Source: Symbiotaphrina buchneri (lineage: Eukaryota; Ascomycota; Symbiotaphrinales; Symbiotaphrinaceae). From it: DNA of 64,000 bases. Positions 30,391-40,219 of this stretch are shown in pieces (position 1 is the first letter of the stretch; each line of letters opens with the position of its first letter). Made by a program: the position numbers and the translations under genes. The stretch spans positions 372,001 through 436,000 of the forward strand of contig BCIG01000002.1 of NCBI GenBank assembly GCA_001599915.1, in the 5' to 3' direction. The notes beneath the pieces are model-generated. The model was given only the letters and a program-made list of their open reading frames with translations, was not told the DNA's origin and searched no databases.

Positions 30391-32391
30391 ATGGCGGAAC
30401 GCTACATCCCTGAACATCGCCGCACTCAGTTCAAAGCAAAGGGTACTTTCAAACCCGAGGAGCTGCGCCGACGCCGTGAAGAACAGCAAGTCGAGATTCG
30501 CAAGGCCAAGAGAGAGGAAAATCTTGCCAAACGTAGGGGCATCACCACTCGCGAGGGAGGTGTTGGAGCAGCCCCGGGTGCGAGCCTAGGCGCCGCGCCT
30601 GACAGCGATGATGAAGCTGGCAACATTGAAAGTCAGGTATGTTCTCCCATCAGTTTCAGTAACTTTTCGATTGCGAGAGCTGCGCTTGGACACCTCCCTT
30701 CTCCTACTGCTCCTTCTGGCGGGGCCGCATACCTCAAAAAATATTGGTCTCACTCGCTTGTACATTCGCCTCTTGTTTGGCTGATAGTTGGCGGGTGAAC
30801 GTCAACTAAGGGGTAACCCAAGCACAATGAGCGCACAGAACGCAGCATAATACTATTCGATTCACCGTCATACTTCTATGAGAAATGGCTAATCCGTCTG
30901 CTTGTTTTAGCTCCATGAAGAACTTCCTCAGATGGTCAAAGGAGTTTTCTCCGATCAGATCGACGAACAGATTGCGGCGACAACCAAATTCCGAAAGCTC
31001 TTGTCCAAGGAGCGCAATCCCCCTATTGAACGTGTAATTGAGACTGGTGTCGTCAGCCGTTTCGTCGAATTTCTTCGTTCTCCCCATACGCTCGTTCAGT
31101 TTGAGGCTGCTTGGGCCCTCACCAATATCGCTTCCGGTTCAGCTCAGCAAACACAGGTCGTTATCGAGGCCGGTGCTGTTCCCATATTTGTGGAGTTGTT
31201 GAGCAGTCCCGAGCCGGACGTCAGAGAACAGGCTGTCTGGGCCTTGGGCAACATTGCCGGTGATAGTCCAGTCTGCAGAGACTATGTTTTGGCTGCCGGC
31301 GCTCTTCCAGCTCTACTCAATGTCCTCGGGGACAGCCGCAAGTTGAGCATGCTCAGAAATGCTACGTGGACTCTGAGCAACTTCTGCCGCGGCAAAACCC
31401 CGCAGCCAGATTGGAACACTGTATGCTAAGCCCATTGTCCCTTCATATGTAGATGGATGCTGACGGTTGGCAGATTGCTCCGGCGCTTCCTGTTCTTGCC
31501 AAGCTCGTTTACTCTCTGGATGACGAAGTTCTTATTGACGCCTGCTGGGCTATCTCCTATCTATCTGATGGGTCAAATGACAAGATTCAAGCTGTTATCA
31601 ACGCAGGCATTCCCCGTCGCCTCGTCGAGCTCTTGATGCACGCCTCGACCTCTGTACAGACTCCCGCCCTTCGCTCGGTTGGTAACATTGTTACCGGTGA
31701 TGATGTTCAGACCCAAGTCATCATCAACTGTGGCGCTCTTCCTGCTTTATTGTCTCTGCTCGGCTCCACCAAAGATGGCATCCGGAAAGAAGCGTGTTGG
31801 ACTATCTCTAACATCACGGCTGGCAATTCTACCCAGATCCAGGCAGTCATCGACGCTAACATCATCCCACCTTTGATCAACCTACTGTCCAACGGCGATT
31901 TCAAGACGCGCAAAGAAGCCTGCTGGGCCATCTCGAACGCAACTTCTGGTGGCCTCCAGAAACCCGAACAGATCCGCTACCTTGTCCAGCAAGGCTGCAT
32001 CAAGCCTCTGTGTGACCTGCTTGCTTGCCCCGACAACAAGATCATTCAGGTTGCGCTTGATGGATTGGAGAACATCCTCAAGGTGGGCGAGATGGACAAG
32101 GAAGCCTCCGATAACCCGTCAGAACAGAGCATAAACCGCTATGCTCTATTCATTGAGGAAGCAGGTGGAATGGAGAAGATCCATGACTGCCAGAACAATG
32201 CCAATGAGGAAATCTACATGAAGGCATACAACATCATTGAGAAGTACTTCTCTGACGAGGATGAAGCTGGCGGCGACATTTCCGAATTGGCTCCCCAACA
32301 GGGTGAGGGCGGCACTTTCGGCTTCGGCACGACTCAACAGCAGCAGGGTGGCTTTAACTTTGCAAATGGTGCAGATTCAATGGACATGTGA
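30391..32391 (+). CDS. srp1: Importin subunit alpha (karyopherin alpha, Srp1/Cut15 type)
   Basis: Adaptor that binds classical nuclear localisation signals and importin beta. Exons 30391-30636, 30911-31420 and 31474-32391 encode 557 residues. The N-terminal importin-beta-binding domain is the Arg-rich block from [20 protein letters not shown] through [12 protein letters not shown]. Then come about ten armadillo repeats with the ladder of W and N residues that bind the signal ([87 protein letters not shown]). The C-terminus is the usual Gly/Gln-rich tail. The first intron is 274 nt, long for this window; the second is 53 nt. Confidence 0.97.
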
Positions 32392-33227
32392 AGGGCTCAT
32401 GTCATATCACGTTTCACCGAAGCGTTGTCTTCCTGAAACAGCGGGCATCTCTATGGCTTGGAACTATGGATCATGGCTATATTACCCTAGTCTTGCGGAT
32501 ATTCTGCTTGTTCTTCAGTATTATGCCTCGATATGTCTTTAATTGCGCTTTCTTCAGACTTGATTTTATCCTGTTGTTCCCCTTCCCCCTCCCACGTCCC
32601 GCCTTCAATCCATACCACCACCATCCCCCCCTTACATGACACCCCTGCCCCACCCCCAACCGTCACCTTCACCCCTTCCCCGCCCCTTGTCTGCCTTATG
32701 ACGTCCACGACATTAGCGAAAGATTCACCATCATGTATCTCCTTTGTTGCAATCCCTGACACCACCTTCCCCGCATTACCTGGTTAAGTACATTCGGCGT
32801 ATTTGGGCTAGGTTCGTTTTCTTTGTCATGCTCGATAGGTGGGCTTCAGCGACTGTTGGATTATGACCTTTGATAAGCTTGACTCTCTCACTTTTCGCAG
32901 CGAGACATGTCCGACCATTAGTCAGGTCCGCGGAGAGGACGTCTGCTTCGAACATGAGGTTCTGAGGCAGATTGACTTGGAAGCGGGAGGCTGCTAAATG
33001 GGCAGAGGGAGGCATAGCAGTCAAATCGAGGCCAATGTTCATATCCAACCTCGGACGAGCCAGTAGACCTACGCTCTGCCCCTATGTGCATGGTGATGTA
33101 GACACTTCCAAACCCCTCAGCTGAACCACTCGAGCTCGAGTGGTCTTATCCGTAAGGCTGGAACATCAAGCATGCTATTCTCTGAAAGGGTATATGACTT
33201 CTCTAACACTGAATCCTCGTCACCACA
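32392..33227. other. Convergent 3' region with a perfect 20-bp palindrome
   Basis: 836 bp between the convergent importin-alpha and CCDC137-like genes. Minus-strand open frames at 32487-32765 and 32776-33048 look somewhat protein-like, but no splice or start model joins them, so no gene is called. A C-rich stretch lies at about 32580-32690. A 20-bp palindrome lies at 33125-33144. Confidence 0.5.
33125..33144. repeat. Perfect 20-bp palindrome
   Basis: ACCACTCGAG is followed without spacer by its reverse complement CTCGAGTGGT. It lies 84 bp downstream of the CCDC137-like stop codon, in the convergent intergenic region. Confidence 0.85.
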
Positions 33228-34306
33228 TCAGTCACCAGAGCCTCCCCCCTCTCCTGTTTCTCCAATTTGGCGCCTCTTGCCCCCTGCCAGCTTCCTGTAC
33301 TCTGCTAGTACTTTGTTCCTTTCACTCGCCAACGCCTCCCTCCGTGCCAGACTGCCCGCCTTTCCCGGCACATCGGTCGTCCTGACCTTGAACTTTTCCT
33401 TAGGTACAGCCGTGAATTTCGGCGGCGCTTGTGCAACATCGTTCCAACTGGTTGGCTCCATGGCCAGATCCTTGGGTTTCACCCTCGCCCATGGGTCCTC
33501 ATCGTCGTCATCAGATACGGCGGCATCCGCGCCCTCAGTACCAGCGTCTCTCTGTTTCCCCTTTTTGCCCTTCTTCTTTTTCTTGCCTTTCTTCTTAGGG
33601 CCCTGTAGACCAGCCATGATACTAGGATCATCCAGCGCAACACCGAATTCTAAAGCCAGATCCACGGCTCGTTCCGCCGCCTCTGCAGCGGCATCTTCGC
33701 GCGCGGCCTTGATCTTTGCGTCCTCCTCCCGCCATTGCGCATACATACGATGCATGCGCTTCTCGGTCTTCGTCTGCGGTGGGCCCATCTTCTTCAGCAG
33801 TTCCGCCTCAGACAGTTTCCCATTCTTGGCCGTGACTGCTGCGGAGGCCGCAGCCGCAGGTTTGGAGCTTTTGGCCAGCCCAGAGACGGGCAGCGCAGCA
33901 TTCACACGAGCACCAAATTCGGCCAGTCGCTCACCCGGCTGGATTCGTAGCTTGGTCTTCTCGACTTGAGCGCCCTCCTTTGCCTTCTTACTGGCCCCAG
34001 CGTTGGCGTTAGCCGCACGGCGTTGCTTGTTGTCCTTCGCCCGCTTGGCTCGAGCCTCCGGATCGTCGAGGCCGCGAGGTGGGCCATGCTGACTCTGCTG
34101 AAGGGCCAGGAGCCGTTTGAAGGCTTTGGGGGTGTCGTCGGCTATGCTGTTGCCTTTCTGACGGTTGGCGGTGCGGGCCTTTTTGGAGGATGGAGGGGCG
34201 TCAAAGCTGGATGAGTACCGGTTAGTGGATATTGGCAGATAGGTCGTCGATTGGAGTCTGTAACATACGATGATGGGTCCGCCTTGCGCTTATGCTTGTG
34301 TGGCAT
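33228..34306 (-). CDS. CCDC137-like basic protein, probably nucleolar
   Basis: Two exons (34306-34269, 34206-33228) with a 62-nt intron encode 338 residues, very rich in Lys, Ala and Arg. Three features match the CCDC137 family of animals and its fungal counterparts: QPGERLAEFGARVNAAL near residue 110 (family: a gly/ser-rich 'E..Y..R' turn before an RM helix), KRMHRMYAQWREEDAKI, and the C-terminal pair NDVAQAPPKFTAVPK plus SLARREALASERNKVLAEYR. A run of Lys (GPKKKGKKKKKGKKGKQR) is a likely nucleolar signal. Fungal members are sometimes labelled urease accessory protein in databases, which has no support in the sequence. The molecular role is unknown; ribosome biogenesis is a guess from composition. 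Confidence 0.65.
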
Positions 34307-34765
34307 GACGGGCAAGTTGTTACAATCCGAATATTATCCTACCTGCAATGAGGGCGGAGTCTCAAACTTGAAGTCCGCTTTGGTCTTTGGAATCTTTTCT
34401 GCCGGTTAGGCGGTGAGTGCGCAGTAACCAATCAGACCTGGGCCGTAACGCATTCGAGAGGGAAGGGACCCTGCCTTCCAGTCATCTCTCAGGTCTATGA
34501 GGAAGTATCAAGTAATTGTTACAAGGACAGGACTTTGGATAAAATAACCTCTTTGTACTCAGTACCCCTAGACTCAGTGTTTGCAACTATCCGAGAAAGA
34601 AACTTCAGAGCGCCGTAAATACCACCGGATAGCCCTTTTCGCCTGATGCTAATAACAACGTCGTGTGATTGAACAATCACAGAAATGAGACAATCCATGA
34701 ATTTCATGCCAACCAGACACCGTTGCATTATCCTAGTGTCGGCTTTCAAAAGCCAACAAGTAAAA
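34307..34765. other. Intergenic
   Basis: 459 bp between the CCDC137-like start and the SCC3 stop, both on the minus strand. A minus-strand open frame at 34519-34749 has no family feature and lies in the expected SCC3 3' untranslated region. Confidence 0.5.
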
Positions 34766-37700
34766 TCAATCGCCCATTATGTCATCCTCAGCGGGCTCTG
34801 GCGCCTCTGATTGCTCCCGATCGCCGATATCTTCATCCTCAACAAGCAACTCTCTGGCTCTAAGAGCTTCAGGGTCTTCATCATCCTCCGCCTGGGCTTC
34901 TTGATCCCCGTCCTCGTCATCGTCGACAACCACTGCTGCCGACTTAGCTCCTGGCGCCGCAGCATTGGTCTTACTTGCGGCCTTAGCATGCTTCGTAATC
35001 TTCTTCTTAGGCTCGTCGAGGTGCGCGACTATAGCACGGAAATTGGGCCCTAGCCGTTGTTTGTTCCGCCCCAATCGTTCCTTCAGAGCACCCTTCTTCC
35101 CATTGACGTCTAGGACACCTGCTAGAATAGCAAGGGTGATCTTGCCCGCGAACTCGCAGAGGTTCTTCTCTGCTATCAGTATAGCAGACTCGTCGTCGAT
35201 ATCATCATCCTCATCATCTTCAGGTTCTGGACTGGTGTCTAGCGGTTCGTCATCTTCGCCCGCTTCCAAGGTTTTCCGAGCTTTCTTCGCGTAGGCCTTT
35301 TCAAGAGCTATGAAGGAGGCGGCGATCGGCTCTTGGATTGGGGCGGGTATTTCCTGAATTAAAGATTGACAGGCTTCTGGCGCCTGACGAAGGGTCGCCA
35401 GAAGGGTAAAGAGGTCTAGAAGGGTACTAGCTGAGGCGATGCGAAGGTGATGGAGTGCAGGTAGACCATGTAAAGCGGATGTAAGCTTATCGACGAAGGA
35501 GACACGCTTCTCTTCAAGTTCTTCAACAGCAGAGGCTGGAGGATTGGCCTTTCTGAGAGCAGCAACGCGCCACATAAAATAGCGAACGAGGCAAGTCTGC
35601 GTATTTATCACCAGAGAGTCTTCTAGTTCTTCAACAGTCGCTTCCGATTGCGTCTCCGCAGGAGTCAACCGGTCCAATATGTCGATCAATATGTCAAACG
35701 GCGTGCGGGACTCGTTTGCGGCAGCTTTAGATTTACCCTTAGTCGCCGCTACCGTCTCTAACGGCGCCGTACAATCGGATATTCCTGCAAGGTTACTGAG
35801 CCTTACAACAGTGTTGGCAAGCCCCGTGAGGAGGGTGAGGCTGAGATTTCCACGAGCAGTGAGATCTTTTCCTTTGGCCAGCGCATTCAATGTGCGAATT
35901 GTATCCTCCCATAGTGCTTGGACTTTGGCTTGCGTGACCTCCTGCAAATCCTCGAAGTCCATGGCATGAAGTAATGCAGCGCTCGCCTCTGAGAGTACGT
36001 TTGCATCGGGGTGCGTCAAGAACTGTTTGTTGATATCATCAAGTAATTTTGAATAGGTTGTCTTCTCCTGTCGAAGTTCTTCAAAGACGTTTAGATTCAG
36101 AAGATGTTCTAACCGGAGCACTGCCGACGCCGCTGCAGGCACGGCACCAAATTTGTCTAGTAATCGAGGGATCAACTCCGCAAGATGTCGTGCGGCCGTC
36201 TCCTGAATCTCATGAGACTCCTCCATCCGTGCCTTGGTCTTCTTTCCTTTCTTGTCCGCTTCAGATCTTACGGCCTCTGTGAGCCGAGATCGTACAGAGG
36301 AGTTTAAGATCTCCAGCAAAGCAATCTCTTCTGCTTCCTCGAGTTTGCATTGCTCCTTTAGTCGGCCTTCCACATCATCAGATGCTGGCTCTTTCGACGA
36401 TCCTGAATGGTCGAACAGAAGGTAGCCCGCCAATATCTCCCACTCTTTGACCTCGGGAATCTTCTCGCAAACAGCTTGAGCAGCTAGTGAGAGACGCGAA
36501 TCGACGCCGGCAGCAATAAGTATATCACTATTTCCAGAAAGCCCGCGTCCAATCTGTGAGGGGAGATCTTCTCTATCTTCCGAGTCATAAGCCAACAAAA
36601 CCTCGACTAGGCATTTTAACTTGATCCACTCGATCCGCGGTCTTTCGTAATCGGCGCCAGCGTCTTTTGGCAAGGATTCATCAAGCGCTTCAGCTCCGCC
36701 AAGGTCCTCTATCTTGGATTCATAGAGGTCATCAATATTAGCGACGAAGAAGTTCACCACAGCTTTGCGGACGCGGCCATCTGAATCGAAGATCAGACGT
36801 CCGACCGTGTCAATGTCATCGGGCTCAAGTAGACCGCCTTCTCGGATGTAATCCAGCAGTTCCACGGCGGCGGCGCGGACGTTCCCTTCGGCGTCACTTG
36901 TTGCCATTTCGACGAGCCGCGTTCGAAAGCGTTCTGTAAACGTCCGCAGTCCACCAAGGTTATCCTTGTTTTTAAACAAACGCTGCAACTGTCGAACAAC
37001 TTCTAGGCGGGTAGGAGCCGAGGTATCGGCCAAGACCCATCCAAGATACCGTAAATACTGTCCTTCGAAGAACAAGTCGGGATATTTATAGATCCAGTAG
37101 CCCAAAGCCTGTACAGAGTCGGATCTAATCTTTGGGTCCACGTCCCTGTAACGATGGACAAAAACTGTATCGAAGATGTCTTTGATAATTCCATCGATGG
37201 TTTCACGCTTTGTTATTCCCTCTCCAACTTTCGCCTCCATCTCTGCTAGGCGCCCCTTGTTCCCACGCCCCTTTTTCTTCTCAGTCTCTAGCTGGCGGGA
37301 CGTTCTTGCAGTCGCATTCGCGAGCTCAACTGCTATATCGCATAAGGTGCTCACAATGGCCAGGGAGATGACAGTAGCGGTATGTCGGAACGGCCGTATG
37401 GCCGAGGATGTCATCGTGGTCACCCAGATTTGTATGTTCTCGATAAGCGCAGTCTCATTATAGAGAACACCGGACGCGTGAGTAGACTGGATCAAAGAGC
37501 TTATGAAGTCCGTCAAGTGCGCACGAAAGGCAGCGGTACCCTTATTCTTTGATATTAGAGGGTAATCGGTGATGTTTTGCTGGATTGCATATGTCAGCTT
37601 CTCCCTGACGGTAGTAGCGGCGAACACATACCGCTTGATACTCGTCCTGGAGATCGGATAATTTTCCAGTTGCATTGTCGGGATCTCCGATATCATGGAC

Positions 37701-38362
37701 GTCCACTGTTAGATCACAACCTGTACATTTGAGAACAAAATTGACCAGGTCACGCATAGCCTCGACATTGTTGCGTTCGAACCTTGAGAGCCACTGCGCT
37801 GCTACGGTGTCCGCACTTTCGCCTCTGGAGAAAACGTTGTCTATAACAACAAAGACATTAGAGAAGCAGGATAGTAGTCAAGGGATTAATTACTGTAGAG
37901 GCCACTCTCCCCGCTCGCATTCCCATTCTCGTGCGCTGCTCTGGCTTTGGTCTTCTTTCGTTTCGTTGCCGACCGAACTGGTAGTTTTGCTGTACTGTTT
38001 GCAGCCTGCGAAGTCTTGCTTTTCTTCGCCGCAGGTTTGGCAACCGTTCTCTTGTTCTTTGGGGCCTGCTTCCGTCTCTCCTTCAATTCTTCCTCGTCGG
38101 GTTCTTCATCGCTCTCCTCAGGACCACTGGCCTCGTCTGACGTGACATCTGACCTCTCCTCATCCCCATCCTCCTGTTGAGCGCGTTTTCTCTTTATGAC
38201 CCCATTGTTGGTTGATGCCTGCGACGCGCTGAAGTGTTCCGGCCGTTTTACCACGCGTCCACTCGTGCGTCTGCTTGTGGTGGTGTCACTTGCATGCGGG
38301 ACCGCGCCGCCATCCGATGTTGCTGCGTCAGAGAGCTCCATGCTGGAAAGACGCGCCGGCAT
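34766..38362 (-). CDS. scc3: Cohesin subunit SA (Scc3/Psc3/STAG)
   Basis: HEAT-repeat subunit that loads onto Scc1 and DNA in the cohesin ring, required for sister-chromatid cohesion. Three exons (38362-37894, 37840-37632, 37579-34766) join in phase to 1,163 residues. The N-terminal 150 residues are acidic and basic low complexity with KRKKTKARAAHENG. The STAG domain begins around NNVEAMRDLVNFVLKCTGCD and runs through FRAHLTDFISSLIQSTHASG and IQIWVTTMTSSAIRPFRHTA. The stromalin conservative domain follows: DTVFVHRYRDVDPKIRSDSV, LGYWIYKYPDLFFEGQYLRY and LGWVLADTSAPTRLEVVRQL. The C-terminus is acidic and ends EDDIMGD, as in Psc3. Either ATG at 38362 or the one at 38341 (MELSDAATS) may be used. 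Confidence 0.95.
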
Positions 38363-38935
38363 CTAGAACATTTGTGTTTTGAAGAAGGCGGGTGATAACA
38401 ATGATTGTTGCGCGCACGAACAGTTAGTTGTAGATACGTGTTGCGCTCCCAAGATCCGTCGGCCAGTCGAGAGAGGGCGCGTCGAAAGAAGGTAGTCGGC
38501 AAATGCTCCGGTCGCAAGTTGATCGATCCAACGACTAGAAGCTGTATCAGTAATTCTAGAGGCGCGCGGTGATGATTGGACGCGGATGTAGACTGGATGA
38601 TGTCGTTCTCCAAGGAGCAGAGCGCGTACTAAAGTGACAAGAGCTGGCAAATCGCGAAATTGCTAGTTGGGTGGAACTTGCCCCGAGCGCCGACAACTTA
38701 GGTAGAGGGGTGATAGCGTAAGAGGACAATTAGGCACGCTACGAAAATACACCACAAGTACGGAGCGGACTACCATCTCCTTACACCTCCAACAAATTCA
38801 CTTAGAGTTATGGATCTGCCACAGCTTCCAAACCCGACCGCTCTCACGGTTGCTTAGGAGCAAATAATACTACTGACAACATGGGATCGAGTCACAGTCA
38901 CTGGACCATGTGCTGCCGGCACTAACCGCCGAGAC
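38363..38935. promoter_or_regulatory. Divergent promoter region, SCC3 / UreD
   Basis: 573 bp between divergent start codons. No gene or repeat was seen. Confidence 0.4.
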
Positions 38936-39922
38936 ATGCTTTCACCTTTCGGGCCCTCCACTTCTCAACCCGGCCACGGCGTCATTGAAGTGGGACTGTC
39001 TCCTCTAAAGGCTTCGATTCTGAACCGGTTGAGCTACACGTACCCATTGAAGCTTGTTTCGCCGGATCCATCCCCAAATGTACCCTCGGTCTTGGTCTTT
39101 CTCCTCACCTATGGTGGGGGGCTGGTTGCGGGTGACTCGGTCACTCTCAGCGTCACTATAGGAGAAGCTTCACGGCTTTGCATGGTCACCCAGGGCTCCA
39201 CCAAGGTCTTCAAAGCGCCCAGCAGAGATGTAGTGTCTCGACAGTCCCTTACGGCGGAGGTTCGAGCCGGCGCGGGATTGTGCTATCTTCCAGATCCGAC
39301 ACAGCCTTTCAAGGAAAGCGTCTATGAACAGAAGCAGCTGTTCAAAGTGCAAACAGGCGCAAGCCTTTGTGTCTTGGACTGGGTCAATGGGGGCAGAAAA
39401 GCAAGGGGGGAGAACTGGGACTCCTGGAGGTGGGAAGGACGGAACGAAGTATGGACGATGCCTAGGGAAGGCTCCGACAAGACAATGAGACCGCGCCTCC
39501 TGCTGAGAGACAATGTGATACTCGACAGTGGATCTCCGGGGTTTGAGGAAAATCTTGCAAGTCGCATGGACGGAGTGAGTATCATCGGGACACTCATTCT
39601 TTACGGGCCCATATTCACGCAGCTCGCGCGATATGTAATGGATGAATTCGCGAAGCAGCCTCGTATTGGTGCGAAGAATTGGTCAACCAACCCAAAGGAT
39701 GCAGACAGAAGCACCGAAGAACAAGTGAGAAAAGCTAGGCACGCTCAAGAGGAGTCGGATGGAGTTATCTGGACGGCAGCTTCAATACGTGGTCTTGTAG
39801 TGGTTAAGTTTGGCGCGGTTGAAGCCGAGGGAGCGAAAAAGTGGTTGAGGGCTCTTTTCAGCGCAGAAGGCAGCATAGCGAAGGAGTTCGGGGATGGATC
39901 GTTGCTCTGTTTGAAGTCATAA
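38936..39922 (+). CDS. ureD: Urease accessory protein UreD
   Basis: Chaperone that, with UreF and UreG, helps insert nickel into urease. One exon, 328 residues, the usual length. Typical UreD blocks: GVIEVGLSPLKASILNRLSY at the N-terminus, VLVFLLTYGGGLVAGDSVTL, TQGSTKVFKAP, CYLPDPTQPFKESVYEQKQ, and LCVLDWVNGGRKARGE, matching the beta-sheet core of UreD/UreH. The C-terminal part with IIGTLILYGP and WTAASIRGLVVVKFGA is also family-like. Urease itself and other accessory genes are not in the window. No intron signals interrupt the frame. Confidence 0.95.
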   Translation: MLSPFGPSTSQPGHGVIEVGLSPLKASILNRLSYTYPLKLVSPDPSPNVPSVLVFLLTYGGGLVAGDSVTLSVTIGEASRLCMVTQGSTKVFKAPSRDVVSRQSLTAEVRAGAGLCYLPDPTQPFKESVYEQKQLFKVQTGASLCVLDWVNGGRKARGENWDSWRWEGRNEVWTMPREGSDKTMRPRLLLRDNVILDSGSPGFEENLASRMDGVSIIGTLILYGPIFTQLARYVMDEFAKQPRIGAKNWSTNPKDADRSTEEQVRKARHAQEESDGVIWTAASIRGLVVVKFGAVEAEGAKKWLRALFSAEGSIAKEFGDGSLLCLKS

Positions 39923-40219
39923 TAACTTGGTCTAACATAAGAAACCATTCAGTTTCAAGTAAGCAGATGTGATCAGCCGTAGTAGAACAGACTGTTCGTT
40001 CTAAATGAGCATTGTAATACTCCCCGAAGGCATTCACTCCGTCAGTGCTTGAGAAGGATGCGATCAAGATGGTTGTTCGGGGATTTCCGCAAGCGAAAGG
40101 AATCAATGTGAGTACAGGGTCGCCCTTGCCTCACTGGTCACCACCATACAACAAGACTTCGGACCACGCATGGGGAGATTCTTCATCGTCATTTCATCGT
40201 GCTCGGGAGATGGGGGAAG
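39923..40219. other. Intergenic, UreD / TFC3
   Basis: 297 bp holding the UreD 3' side and the TFC3 promoter. An out-of-frame ATG at 40210 opens a nine-codon frame that overlaps the TFC3 start at 40220. Confidence 0.45.

Noticed and set aside
32487-33048. Two adjacent minus-strand open frames that look somewhat protein-like
   Set aside because: They lie in different frames with only about 10 bases between them, no usable intron joins them, no convincing upstream start exists, and they sit in the 3' region of importin alpha. I recognise no family.
33172-33969. 265-codon plus-strand frame opposite the CCDC137-like gene
   Set aside because: Antisense shadow of an Ala/Lys-rich coding exon; Ser/Pro/Phe-rich with no family features.
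34519-34749. 77-codon minus-strand frame after SCC3
   Set aside because: Position and composition fit the SCC3 3' untranslated region; no domain or conserved motif.
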